Of a DNA stretch of 56,230 nucleotides, positions 18,496-27,476 are shown one piece after another (position 1 is the first letter of the stretch; every line of letters starts with the position of its first letter). The translations under genes and the position numbers were made by a program. The notes beneath the pieces are model-generated. The model was not told the DNA's origin. It worked only from the letters and a program-made list of their open reading frames with translations, and ran no database searches. Where the stretch lies: assembly GCA_012034595.1 (NCBI GenBank), contig JAAUPE010000032.1:1-56230 (forward strand), written 5' to 3'. Source of the stretch: Calothrix sp. CSU_2_0. Its GTDB lineage: Bacteria > Cyanobacteriota > Cyanobacteriia > Cyanobacteriales > Nostocaceae.

Positions 18496-20175
18496 ATGCC
18501 TGAGAATATGCCTGGAAACAAGTCAAAATTTTTAATTCCTGCTGTTGGTGCGACAGTGGTACTGGTAGGTGGAATTGCTGCCTACATGTATTTCCTTAAG
18601 GGACCTTCAGGCGATAGTTCCGGTGCGTTGGGTAGTGCTAAAATTGTGCCCGATAATGCCATCATGGCAACATATATCACAACTGAACCTCAAGCATGGG
18701 CAAAGTTGGAACAGTTTGGGACTCCCGAAGCTCAAAAGTTTGTATCCAAAGGACTAGAAAGTTTTAACAAGGATACATTAGCCAATGGTGGCATCACTTA
18801 CGATAAAGATTTGAAACCTTGGGTTGGTGGTGTCATGGTGGCGCTTTTACCTCCAAATCCAGTCAAACCAGCCCAAGCGACAACACAAAGCGCTCCAGAG
18901 CCAAATGTGCTAATGGTGGTGGGGATTAAGGATAAACCTGCTGCTCTCAATTTTGCAACTAAATTAAAAGCTAATAAGGAAGTTCAAAATAAAGAAATTG
19001 ATTACAAAGGTGAAAAAATCACCGAAACTAAAGGTAAAGGTCAACCTACCTATAGCGCCGTTTTAAACAATAATAATTATTTGGTATTCTCCCCCACCAA
19101 AGCCACAGTCGAACAGGCAATTGATACTCTCAAAGGGAAACCCTCATTTGCCAATAAGAAAGGTGCTAGCGATATTTTAGGTAAAGGTGTCGATCTAAAA
19201 AATACCGTCGCTCAATTTTATGTGCCTGATTATCCAAGCCTAGTAGAAGGATTACTCAAATCAAACCCGCAAGCAACCCAATTACCACCACAAACATTAG
19301 CGCAACTAAAGCAAGTTAAATCGATGGTTGCAGGCATTGGAATTGATGATGCAGGCGTACGGATGAAAGCAGTAGCTAGTTTAGACCCACAACTAGTTAA
19401 GTATCAATACGAACCAAGCGCCTCCAAAGTAGTTAATCAATTTCCCGCTTCAACGATCGCACTAATTAGCGGACAAGGAATCAGTCGTTGGTGGACTGCG
19501 GTTAACGAACAATCAAAAGATTACCCCGAATTTAATCAAGCTGTCCAGCAAGCACGTACCCAACTAAAAACCATCAATCTGGACTTAGACAAAGAAGTTC
19601 TGGGTTGGATGGATGGAGAATTTGGAATCGCAGCAATCCCATCAAATCAAGGTTTAACAGCAAGCGTTGGTTTTGGTGGTGCATTCGTATTTGACACGAG
19701 CGATCGCAAAACAGCCGAAGCTACCCTTGCGAAACTCGATCAACTGGTCAAGGTTCAAAATGTTAATGTTGCCCAGCGTAAAGCTGGAGATAAAGACATT
19801 ACCGAATGGCAAGTACCGCAGCAGGGAGCATTAATATCCCACGGTTGGTTAGACCAGGATACGGTATTTTTAGCAGTTGGTGGACCAGTTGCCGATGCGA
19901 TCGCAGCGAATAAATCCCAAACTTTAGATAGTAGCGACTCTTTTAAAACTATTGCGGGTTCGCTACAAAAACCAAATGGAGGTTATTTCTATCTAGACAT
20001 GGACAAAACCATGACTATAGTCAACAAATTTGCCACAGCAGGGCAAGCAGTACCACCTGAAGCGTCAGCAATTCTCAATTCCATTCGCGGTTTAGGTGTA
20101 ACTGCCAATAGCTCAGATAAATCTAGCAGTCAAATGGAAATGCTCTTAGCATTAAAACCAAAAGGAACCAAATAA
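18496..20175 (+). CDS. DUF3352 family protein, membrane-anchored
   Basis: 559 residues. A short basic head, then one N-terminal hydrophobic helix (FLIPAVGATVVLVGGIAAYM, about residues 11-33) acts as an uncleaved signal anchor. The rest is a large soluble domain, presumably periplasmic or lumenal, with the DUF3352 pattern (KIVPDNAIMATYITTEPQAW, DKDLKPWVGGVMVALLPP, LDLDKEVLGWMDGEFGIAAI). TGAGGA upstream supports the start. Cyanobacteria carry several paralogues; function is unknown. A single gene, ending 117 nt before the convergent mscL with a G/C-rich hairpin between. Confidence 0.85.
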   Translation: MPENMPGNKSKFLIPAVGATVVLVGGIAAYMYFLKGPSGDSSGALGSAKIVPDNAIMATYITTEPQAWAKLEQFGTPEAQKFVSKGLESFNKDTLANGGITYDKDLKPWVGGVMVALLPPNPVKPAQATTQSAPEPNVLMVVGIKDKPAALNFATKLKANKEVQNKEIDYKGEKITETKGKGQPTYSAVLNNNNYLVFSPTKATVEQAIDTLKGKPSFANKKGASDILGKGVDLKNTVAQFYVPDYPSLVEGLLKSNPQATQLPPQTLAQLKQVKSMVAGIGIDDAGVRMKAVASLDPQLVKYQYEPSASKVVNQFPASTIALISGQGISRWWTAVNEQSKDYPEFNQAVQQARTQLKTINLDLDKEVLGWMDGEFGIAAIPSNQGLTASVGFGGAFVFDTSDRKTAEATLAKLDQLVKVQNVNVAQRKAGDKDITEWQVPQQGALISHGWLDQDTVFLAVGGPVADAIAANKSQTLDSSDSFKTIAGSLQKPNGGYFYLDMDKTMTIVNKFATAGQAVPPEASAILNSIRGLGVTANSSDKSSSQMEMLLALKPKGTK

Positions 20176-20214
20176 ATTTAGATTCAGAAACACCAAAAAA
20201 TAAATTGTTCCGTA

Positions 20215-20234
20215 GGGGTGGGGTCTCCCCACCC
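20215..20234. terminator. GGGGTGGGG/CCCCACCC hairpin
   Basis: An 8-bp G/C stem with a 3-nt loop, in the gap between two convergent genes. It lacks a clear U-run, so it may be a repeat-type hairpin that only slows RNA polymerase or protects mRNA ends. Confidence 0.5.
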
Positions 20235-20291
20235 ATCTGTAATGATAAGATCGAAAAATCCGCAGCTAGAACATTTTATTTCCTAGATTAT

Positions 20292-20711
20292 CTATCGAGA
20301 TTCAATCGTCTGAGTTAAACGTTCGATCGCACCAGTCAAACGCTCTTGTGCCAAAACATTAGCATCTGTGGGAACTGCTTCTTCTGCCGCTTCAACTTCT
20401 TCTTTGCGCTTAAACTTTTGGATAGCTTGAATTGCAAGAAACAGTACAAAAGCAATAATTGCAAAGTCTACCATCGAGCTTAAAAATTTACCAACTGCAA
20501 TTCCTGGTCCAATTGTTAGGGTTCTCCAGTCTTTGCCAGCAAGTGCTATAATCGGATTGACAAATGGCATAATTATATCTTCGACAAAAGAAGTGACAAT
20601 TTTACCAAAAGCTGCACCAATAATTACACCTACAGCCAAGTCAATTACATTGCCTTTGAGTGCAAACTCTTGAAAATCTTTTAAAATTCCGCCTTTTCTT
20701 GCTCTTGCCAT
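20292..20711 (-). CDS. mscL: large-conductance mechanosensitive channel
   Basis: 139 residues, the usual size. The pore-forming first helix is intact (KGNVIDLAVGVIIGAAFGKI, then VTSFVEDIIMPF), followed by a short external loop (GKDWRTLTIGPGIAVGKF), a second helix (MVDFAIIAFVLFLAIQAIQK) and a cytoplasmic charged tail. MscL opens as a homopentamer under membrane tension to release solutes after hypo-osmotic shock. Monocistronic, with its start at ATG 20711. The Gly-rich packing face of helix 1 is conserved, so it should be functional. Confidence 0.96.
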   Translation of the reverse strand: MARARKGGILKDFQEFALKGNVIDLAVGVIIGAAFGKIVTSFVEDIIMPFVNPIIALAGKDWRTLTIGPGIAVGKFLSSMVDFAIIAFVLFLAIQAIQKFKRKEEVEAAEEAVPTDANVLAQERLTGAIERLTQTIESR

Positions 20712-21129
20712 AATTTTTGTTCTTTTTGTTCTTCTAATTAACTAAATCGGGTTTGAGTTTACTGTAATTCTCTTCTAGACAGTAACAAAGATATTCTCTA
20801 AGCTTGCCGAGTCAATATTTACTAAATTTACGGATATATTACCAGTCTTTGTAGATGATAAATTCCTATGTACAAAAAATTTTAAAGATTACTCACTATC
20901 AACGCTAATTAATAAAGTATAAATTAAGTCAATTTGGGAATAAGATTTGTCAGACATGCGATCGGCAGCGAAATCTTGCTGAAGGATGTATCCCCCAGCA
21001 AAGTTTCGCGAGCTTAAGACCAAGCGCGATCGCATGACTTCGGATTACAATTAATTTTAATCAAACCTGCGGAAACTCCCCTCTGTAAAGCAAATATTAA
21101 TCTGGTTTGCCAATAACTTTATTAACTTT
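20712..21129. other. intergenic region, divergent promoters
   Basis: 418 nt between mscL and a methyltransferase gene. It contains a HIP1-rich repeat-like block at ~20950-21045 (atgcgatcggcagcg...gcgcgatcgcatgac). No promoter could be assigned with confidence. Confidence 0.45.
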
Positions 21130-22086
21130 ATGACTATAGCTGTCAAAAACACCCCAGACTTACCATCACGCTTGGTAAATAGCATACTCTCCATCAAGCC
21201 TTTCGCGAACTTTGCGAAACACCAAGCTCGACAAATGATGATTAAACGTGCTGAGAAACTTGGTGTACCTTGGAGTTCTGAAGTCGAGACACTTCAACAA
21301 CGAGATTGGCAAGAAGATTTTACAAAAATTAAAAATTCTCAGCTTACCTATCCAGATTACTATCTGACTTCATTCCATGCTTACGAAAGTGGAAATATGA
21401 GTTGGTTAGCTGCATTTGAACTTGAATCTGCTGCTTATGCGGTTCATGCTCGTCTTTGGGAAGATGGAGGTAGGCAGGGTGATGCAAAATTACGTCAAAG
21501 CTACCATGATATCCTTAAAGCTCAAATTTCCCAGCCTCCACAAACAATTCTAGATATGGGATGCGGTGTTGGGATGAGTACTTTTGCACTGCAAGAACTT
21601 TACCCCCAAGCGGAAATTACAGGCTTGGATTTATCGCCTTATTTTCTCACAGTTGCTCGATACCGATCGCAACAACGTCAGGCAAATATTAGTTCAAACA
21701 TTAGTTCAAATATTAACCCTAAAATTAACTGGGTTCACGAGAAAGCTGAATCTACCAACTTCCCCGATGCATCATTTGATTTGGTATCAATTTTTCTCAT
21801 GTGTCACGAACTTCCCCAAGCTCCTACCCGACAAATTTTTGCTGAAGCCAAAAGGTTACTACGTCCTGGTGGTCAGTTAGGGATTATGGATATGAATCCG
21901 CAATCGGAAGCGTTCAAAAAAATGCCTCCCTATATTTTAACCTTGTTAAAAAGTACAGAACCTTACTTAGATGACTATTTTGCTTTAGATATCGAGCAAA
22001 CTCTGATAAATGAAGGTTTTCAGACTCCTGTAGTGGCTCGTAATAGTCCGCGACATCGTACCATAATTGCGAGAGTGAGTGCCTGA
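21130..22086 (+). CDS. class I SAM-dependent methyltransferase
   Basis: 318 residues. A ~135-residue N-terminal extension precedes the Rossmann methyltransferase fold: motif I ILDMGCGVGMSTFALQELYP with acidic residues after strand 2 (ITGLDLSPYFL), the post-motif WVHEKAESTNFPDASFDLVS, and motif RLLRPGGQLGIMDMNP. The layout is like UbiE/methyltransferase-11 proteins, but the substrate is unknown. The N-terminal region (YPDYYLTSFHAYESGNMSWL, then AAFELESAAYAVHARLW) is a recognisable cyanobacterial extension and may bind the substrate. The stop overlaps the next gene's GTG start by 8 nt, so the two are likely translationally coupled. Confidence 0.85.
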   Translation: MTIAVKNTPDLPSRLVNSILSIKPFANFAKHQARQMMIKRAEKLGVPWSSEVETLQQRDWQEDFTKIKNSQLTYPDYYLTSFHAYESGNMSWLAAFELESAAYAVHARLWEDGGRQGDAKLRQSYHDILKAQISQPPQTILDMGCGVGMSTFALQELYPQAEITGLDLSPYFLTVARYRSQQRQANISSNISSNINPKINWVHEKAESTNFPDASFDLVSIFLMCHELPQAPTRQIFAEAKRLLRPGGQLGIMDMNPQSEAFKKMPPYILTLLKSTEPYLDDYFALDIEQTLINEGFQTPVVARNSPRHRTIIARVSA

Positions 22087-23095
22087 TTTTACCCTTGATT
22101 TTCAGATTGATTTCCCACTTTCAATTGCAGCAGTAGCACCATCATTACTGCTGCTAGGATTTTACTATTGGCGATTGGGTTTTAGTACAAACCGTCGTTT
22201 GTTTCTGCTATTTTTATTATTTTTTATATCGGGAATAATTTCAGGTTTACTTGCCCTTGGTTTGCAACTGATATTTGAGTCATTTGCAGGACAAATTCCA
22301 GCTTGGCAGCGCTTTACAAGAACCCTACTAGGGGCAAGTATACGTCAGTTATTTGCGATCGCACCAATTGAAGAAGGATGCAAGTTAGCGGTTGCTTCTA
22401 TACCTGTGTATTACTTGGAAACTCGTCATTCTTTGAGTAGTCGAACAATTTTTTTATGTGCGATCGCAGTTTGTTTGGGATTTAGCGCACAAGAAAATGT
22501 CGTGTACGTTTTTCACGACTCTGAATCGCTGTTCGATAGAATAATTGGTACACCGTTTCATCTTCTATTTTCTACACCCTGGATATTTGTTTTATCAAAG
22601 TATTGTTTCTTAAAAAATATAACTGTAAATTCACTTCGACAAAATTATCGAAAGTACTTAGGGGTTGCTGGTTTAAATTCAATAATTTGTCATGTATTAG
22701 TTAATTTATTGTCAACTGCTGGAGAATACATCAGAAATTTACAGTTCCTCAGTTACGGATTGTTTCCATTTTTACTATGGATGTTTTGGCGGTTTGAGCA
22801 ATATTTGAATTTACTACAAAACAAACCTAAAATATCTTTAATTTCAGGCTTAACACGACAACATAGTTACTGGCAAAGGGGTTTAGTAGTCTTTATTCTC
22901 ATGTTAGGAGGAAACGCAATTTTCGGGATGTTTGTATTAGTAAAAATAGTGATGCCGTTACTGTCAAAAAATATTTTTGATGCTGAAATTATCTGGTTTA
23001 TTTTAAGTCGAACTGCGGTAAATTTAATTTTTGGGATTTTGGCAGTGGGTATTTATTGTTATTTACGTAATTTGGCGAAGAAAACCCAACCGTAG
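22079..23095 (+). CDS. PrsW-like intramembrane metalloprotease
   Basis: 338 residues with about eight to nine hydrophobic helices. Signature residues of the PrsW/CAAX-protease-like group are visible: the EE pair in APIEEGCKLAV (~100), the E/N pair in GFSAQENVVYV (~135), and histidines inside later helices (TPFHLLFSTPW; IICHVLVNLLS), together a candidate metal site. The GTG start at 22079 lies 8 nt inside the methyltransferase gene; no better start is seen. PrsW proteins cleave membrane anti-sigma factors in Firmicutes. Here no anti-sigma substrate is adjacent, so the target is unknown. Confidence 0.75.
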   Translation: MPDFTLDFQIDFPLSIAAVAPSLLLLGFYYWRLGFSTNRRLFLLFLLFFISGIISGLLALGLQLIFESFAGQIPAWQRFTRTLLGASIRQLFAIAPIEEGCKLAVASIPVYYLETRHSLSSRTIFLCAIAVCLGFSAQENVVYVFHDSESLFDRIIGTPFHLLFSTPWIFVLSKYCFLKNITVNSLRQNYRKYLGVAGLNSIICHVLVNLLSTAGEYIRNLQFLSYGLFPFLLWMFWRFEQYLNLLQNKPKISLISGLTRQHSYWQRGLVVFILMLGGNAIFGMFVLVKIVMPLLSKNIFDAEIIWFILSRTAVNLIFGILAVGIYCYLRNLAKKTQP

Positions 23096-23216
23096 AGACG
23101 TTCCGGTGGAACGTCTATATTTATTTTATTAATTAATTTATTTATTTATTTTATTTTATTGTTTATCTTCCCATTTTTATATGAGAATAAAGACGCTCCA
23201 CCGGAGCGTCTCTACG
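23092..23216. repeat. two REP-type palindromes between convergent genes
   Basis: GTAGAGACGTTCC/GGAACGTCTAT at 23092-23118 and AGACGCTCC/GGAGCGTCTCTAC at 23191-23215. Each is a hairpin, and the two are also near-inverse copies of each other that could pair across the ~70-nt A/T-rich spacer. They probably terminate both convergent transcripts. Confidence 0.65.
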
Positions 23217-23234
23217 AGTTGCGGTGGTGGTGGT

Positions 23235-24102
23235 TTATACGACTGTTAAAACAGGCTGTGCGACAGCTTTTATTGCATTTGCATCAAAATCACCACAGAG
23301 AATTTCACAGGAATTATTCGGACTTTCAATTAACTTGATTTTATGCAAAGTTCCACCAATATTTTGAATAGGCGATCGCAATGCATTACTAATATATAAA
23401 GCGATATTTTCTGCCGTTGGGACAACTTCAGCAAAGAAAGGAACATCCTTATTTAAAAACATGTGGTCAAATGGTTCCACCACATAATCTTCAATAATTT
23501 GATTCAATGCACCCAAATCTACCAACATCCCCGTACGCGAGTCAATTTCTCCCTTCACAGTCACTTCCAATGATAGTTATGTCCATGTCCGTGAGTTCTC
23601 GCACACTTACCATAAATTTTGACATTTTCTTCATCGCTCAACTTCGGATGCGCTAACGGTGAGCAGCGCTAAAGTGAGTACTAACCGATAAATAAGCTTC
23701 CATACCATTCCCCATATATTCTGCCCAAAGCTCTGGATGTTCAAAAAGCTGCACCTTGACTAAGGGTAAATGCGGTGCTAATTTTTGCCAAATTACCCTT
23801 GCAATATTCTCACTAGTTGGTAGGGTTTCTTGAAACTCAGACCAAGCATCGTTGAGAAAAGAATAATCTAATTGACTGGTAACTTCTTTTTTAATTACAT
23901 GTTTGACATCAGACAAATTTAATACCATGCCATATTCATCTAGTTCCCCAATCATGGAAACGAATAAGACATAGTTGTGTCCATGACCAGGAAATTTGGC
24001 ACATGCACCAAATTTCTCCAGATTCTCGGTTTCGCTTAATTCCGACAGCCAATAACGATGACTTGCCGAAAACTGAGCGCGACGATTAATAATGCATTGC
24101 AT
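23235..24102 (-). CDS. double-domain 6-pyruvoyl-tetrahydropterin synthase/QueD protein (two frameshifts)
   Basis: Two tandem PTPS domains. Domain 1 has FSASHRYW and [11 protein letters not shown]; domain 2 has FSAAHRLAHP and [13 protein letters not shown]. Both thus keep the zinc histidines and the active-site Cys. The family makes 6-carboxy-tetrahydropterin (queuosine/7-deazaguanine pathway) or pyruvoyl-tetrahydropterin; which one is unclear here. The intact protein would be 289 residues. Two single-base deletions split it, at ~23655 (T-run) and ~23574 (G-run on the coding strand). Restoring both bases gives the family sequence through the 80-nt gap ([20 protein letters not shown]). Probable sequencing errors; otherwise only the first domain (23653-24102) is translated. 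Confidence 0.85.
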
Positions 24103-24442
24103 GAGTACCTTTGGAGGAAAATGTAAAATTTCTTAATGATTCGCTAATAACAGCATAGATCAATTTTGTAAGCGCTTGTTAATTATTTTTCACTGCTGAC
24201 TATAAACAATGATGCTAGGGGGTTAATCCAAAATATAAAATCCAAAATCCAACATACCAATAAATCAATATTTAAATCTGGTAATGATTAACTGCGATCG
24301 CTTTATCTAGAGTTTGATAAATCATGATAGGTAATAGTTTTTATAACTTATGCTAATTATCCCTAAATTCAAAGAATGCAATCGGAATGCGATATACTTC
24401 TTATATTAAACTCCGCTTACCGCAACTTCCTCTTTCCCAACT
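24103..24442. other. intergenic region
   Basis: 340 nt. A short AAAATCC-type tandem repeat lies at ~24234-24256. Otherwise A+T-rich with nothing recognisable. Confidence 0.45.
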
Positions 24443-25138
24443 TTACTGATACATTTCCACAGAATCCTGTGCTTCATATAGCAACTGTTCGGCAATCCGA
24501 AACATTTCTTGCCCATTATGTAAATAACCTTCATCATAACTAAGTGGAAAATATTTCAACTCATCCAAACCATCGGTAATTCTATCAATACAATAGTAAA
24601 TATGTGCCGCAGTTCTTGCTAAATTTGGGGGATTTGGTAAAGAAAGAAAACTATTTTGAGCTTTTTTAAGTTTTTCTCGACAGTCATCTAAATATTCTTG
24701 AAAAACTTCTAATAAATCATCATCAAAAGGGTCAGCAGACAAATCATCAATTTGTTGTGCTAGTGAATCAATAATACCACTTACCAATTCATTAATCGGA
24801 TTGTAAATGAAATTCAGCCATTCTTCGATTTGTTCGTCAACATTGCGTCCAGTTTGACGATTCGCTTGCTGCTGTTGAGCAGTTGCTGTACGCTGTTGAC
24901 GATTATTCACAAAATTTTGAGAACTTCGATGTAGTTTTCGATCGTAACTTTGACGGCTTTTTTCGTCACCTAAAACTTCATAAGCTGCATTTAGGAGAAC
25001 AATCTTGCTAGGATTTTTAGTTTCTGGATTAATATCAGGGTGAAATAATTTTACCAAACGCCGGTAAGCTTGCTTTATTTCCGATTGACTGGCATTTTGA
25101 TTAATTTGTAGTGTTTCGTAGTGATTAGTGTCTACCAT
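24443..25138 (-). CDS. J-domain (DnaJ-like) protein
   Basis: 231 residues. An N-terminal J domain (residues ~5-70) has the invariant HPD in KLFHPDINPETK, flanked by YETLQINQNASQSEIKQAYR and LLNAAYEVLGDEKSRQSYDR. A Gln/Asn-rich linker (QQRTATAQQQQANRQTG) follows, then an acidic helical region with no zinc-finger or DnaJ C-terminal substrate domain. It is therefore a type III J protein that recruits DnaK to a specific client. The C-terminal domain is one I do not recognise. Monocistronic. Confidence 0.85.
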   Translation of the reverse strand: MVDTNHYETLQINQNASQSEIKQAYRRLVKLFHPDINPETKNPSKIVLLNAAYEVLGDEKSRQSYDRKLHRSSQNFVNNRQQRTATAQQQQANRQTGRNVDEQIEEWLNFIYNPINELVSGIIDSLAQQIDDLSADPFDDDLLEVFQEYLDDCREKLKKAQNSFLSLPNPPNLARTAAHIYYCIDRITDGLDELKYFPLSYDEGYLHNGQEMFRIAEQLLYEAQDSVEMYQ

Positions 25139-25434
25139 TGCTTAGGAAAAATTCGGGATTCTTGAGTCAGGATTTAGGAATCAGAAGTCAGAATTCAGTA
25201 GGCATTCATACAAATACTAGATATTATTCAATCCGGTAATGTTACACAATAAAAACATAGTACTTCAACTTTACTTTCCCAGAAATTTATTGTACAAGTG
25301 AAATTCATCAGCTAGATTTTAAATATGTAGAAACTACTGATAAAGAGCCTGCACAATAAAACTTGATAATTTTAAAAGTACCAAATTTTACATACTGAAT
25401 ACGCATTCCGACTTTTGACTTCTGTATTCTTTCC

Positions 25435-26397
25435 CTACCCCATACTAGCAGTACTTCTGAGTTCTAAATCTTGAAACAAAGGCGTACTTAAGTATCTTTC
25501 TCCAAAACTTGGTTGAACCATCACAATTAATTTTCCCGCATTTTCGGGACGCTGGGCAACTATAATTGCCGCACGCAACGCAGCACCAGTAGATATACCC
25601 GATAGTAATCCTTCCTCACGTGCCAAACGTCTACTATATGCGATCGCATCATCATCGGTAACGCTAATAACTTCATCGATTAATTTCACGTTGAGAACTT
25701 GAGGAATAAATCCTGCACCAATACCTTGTATTTTATGTGGTCCTGGTTTTCCTCCCGATAATACTGGGCTATTCATTGGTTCAACTGCGATCGCCTTAAA
25801 ACTTGGTTTGCGGGCTTTAATCACCTCTGCTACCCCAGTAATCGTACCACCCGTACCAATCCCAGCCACAAGAAAATCTACCTTCCCGTCAGTATCTTCC
25901 CAAATTTCCTCAGCAGTAGTTTCGCGGTGGATTTTGGCATTCGCTGGATTGCGAAACTGTTGCAACATATACGCATGGGGAGTCGTATCCACAATTTCCT
26001 GCGCTCGTTGAATTGCACCACTCATTCCCCCAATCCCTGGTGTCAACTCCAGTTCTGCTCCATATGCCCGCAACATCGAACGACGCTCGGCACTCATCGT
26101 TTCTGGCATAGTGAGTATTAACCTATACCCTTTCGCGGCTGCTGTCATTGCCAAAGCAATACCCGTATTTCCCGAAGTCGGTTCCACTAAAATTGTCTTA
26201 CCTGGGACTATCAAACCCTCATTTTCCGCAGAGTTAATCATACTTATCCCTATCCGGTCTTTTACGGATGCGGAAGGGTTCATACTTTCCATTTTGACAA
26301 TAATTGTTGCCACACAGGCTTCTGCCTGAGGTATCCGATTTAGCTGTACTAAAGGAGTACGACCGATAACTTCCGTAATGTTACGAGCAATTCGCAT
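25435..26397 (-). CDS. cysK: cysteine synthase A (O-acetylserine sulfhydrylase)
   Basis: 320 residues, PLP-dependent: O-acetylserine + sulfide to cysteine + acetate. The PLP lysine is in [11 protein letters not shown] (~44), the substrate loop is [11 protein letters not shown] (~69-79), the phosphate-binding loop is [12 protein letters not shown] (~180), and a conserved Ser lies in SGISTGAA (~267). All are intact. It begins 262 nt downstream of an Rrf2 regulator on the same strand, with a stem-loop in the gap. Rrf2/CymR-type regulators commonly control cysteine synthesis genes, so control by the neighbour is plausible. The length is typical of CysK; CysM would lack the SGISTGAA context. Confidence 0.95.
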   Translation of the reverse strand: MRIARNITEVIGRTPLVQLNRIPQAEACVATIIVKMESMNPSASVKDRIGISMINSAENEGLIVPGKTILVEPTSGNTGIALAMTAAAKGYRLILTMPETMSAERRSMLRAYGAELELTPGIGGMSGAIQRAQEIVDTTPHAYMLQQFRNPANAKIHRETTAEEIWEDTDGKVDFLVAGIGTGGTITGVAEVIKARKPSFKAIAVEPMNSPVLSGGKPGPHKIQGIGAGFIPQVLNVKLIDEVISVTDDDAIAYSRRLAREEGLLSGISTGAALRAAIIVAQRPENAGKLIVMVQPSFGERYLSTPLFQDLELRSTASMG

Positions 26398-26562
26398 AAT
26401 AATTAATTGTTAATTGATAATTTTTAATTGTTCTGAGTTAGTGTTTAGATAATTAATATTGATGAAAATTTCTCTGAAGTAAACATTATTTTGACTTCTC
26501 TCCTGATTCATGGTGCGATCGTATATACACAAATCTAATTTCCCTTCATAACCCAGAAATCA

Positions 26563-26580
26563 CCCCCTTTTCCAAGGGGG
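26563..26580. terminator. CCCCCTT/AAGGGGG hairpin
   Basis: A 7-bp stem with a 4-nt loop between the Rrf2 gene and cysK, both leftward. It lacks a U-run, so it could attenuate rather than stop readthrough. Confidence 0.4.
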
Positions 26581-26659
26581 AAACACCACAAGCGGTAGGG
26601 TTCTTTCAGACTTCAGATAAAATGATATTAGATAAGTTACTACTACCAATTAACCACTA

Positions 26660-27106
26660 CTAAATGTAATACATAATATCCAGTCGCTTGTGCAAATCTC
26701 GCTTCTCACAAAGTTCAGCAAGACTATACTTTTGCAAAATTGAATTTGCAGCCTGACGAGCTTCTTGCCAAACCTCTTCTATGACTGCACCATCTGCCGA
26801 TATGGGCTGGAGTTCTTCTTCACAAGTCCGAACATCTAAACCCTCAACACAAACTAAAACCTCAAAAATAGTAATTTTCCAAGGTTCTCGCGCTAGAAAA
26901 TAACCTCCCTTGGAACCACGTTGGCTTTTAACCAAACCTCCACGTCTCATAGTCGCTAGCAATTGTTCCAAATAGCGATCGGGAATATTTTGCTGGGCTG
27001 CAATTTGCCTAATCTGTAGCGGTTCCCCATGTTGGTAATGGGTAGCCAGTTCCAATAATGCCAAAATTGCGTATTCTGATTTACACGATAGTTCCACAGG
27101 CAGCAA
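26660..27106 (-). CDS. Rrf2 family transcriptional regulator
   Basis: 148 residues. The N-terminal winged helix is typical of Rrf2 (KSEYAILALLELATHY, then IPDRYLEQLLATMRRGGLVK, then SQRGSKGGYFLAREPWKITI). The recognition helix and RGxxGGY wing are conserved. Three cysteines follow (VLVCVEGLDVRTCEEE; LAELCEKRD), but their spacing is not the IscR C-x5-C-x5-C pattern. An Fe-S cluster is therefore uncertain, and a CymR-like cysteine-metabolism sensor is as likely. It precedes cysK on the same strand, which supports a role in sulfur assimilation. Confidence 0.88.
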   Translation of the reverse strand: MLPVELSCKSEYAILALLELATHYQHGEPLQIRQIAAQQNIPDRYLEQLLATMRRGGLVKSQRGSKGGYFLAREPWKITIFEVLVCVEGLDVRTCEEELQPISADGAVIEEVWQEARQAANSILQKYSLAELCEKRDLHKRLDIMYYI

Positions 27107-27476
27107 AAAGTAAAGTTAGTAAGTAATAAGTAGAAACGACCTACCTGGTCGTCTATAAGACAAACCCGGTGGGTCGTTTTTACAGGAATTAAAGGTTTAA
27201 AGTTAAAAATATATTTTATTTACGTTCAAAATTATGAATAAATATCTCAAACGTTTGACTCTTAACTTTTCAATCCTGTAAGAACAGCCGGGTCATCTCT
27301 GCTAATTCATCACTATTACTAGTATACTCCGGTTCTCCACTGGAGTTTGTCACTTTCTGTCGCTAAAAATAAAAATCCCCACTCGATAGCAGGGATTTAT
27401 GAATTTTAGATTGTTACTCGTATGTACAAAAGCCTAAAGAACAAGCAACTAATAACTTACATCAATCAAAGAAATC
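27107..27476. other. intergenic region with two hairpins
   Basis: 370 nt. A long-stem hairpin (AAACGACCTACC at 27134-27145 pairing with GGTGGGTCGTTT at ~27168-27179) is REP-like. The second, at 27373-27398, is the porin terminator. The rest is A+T-rich. Confidence 0.55.
27365..27398 (-). terminator. intrinsic terminator of the porin gene
   Basis: Read leftward: AAATCCC, a 12-nt loop, GGGATTT, then TTATTTTT. Stem plus U-run, 79 nt past the porin stop codon. Confidence 0.75.

Noticed and set aside
23092-23216. CRISPR-like array of palindromes
   Set aside because: Only two units, no constant spacing or spacers, and no cas genes.
25139-25434. Regulatory RNA between the J-protein gene and cysK
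   Set aside because: Only GAATCAGAAGTCAGAATTCAG-type degenerate short repeats are visible; no stable fold or promoter seen.
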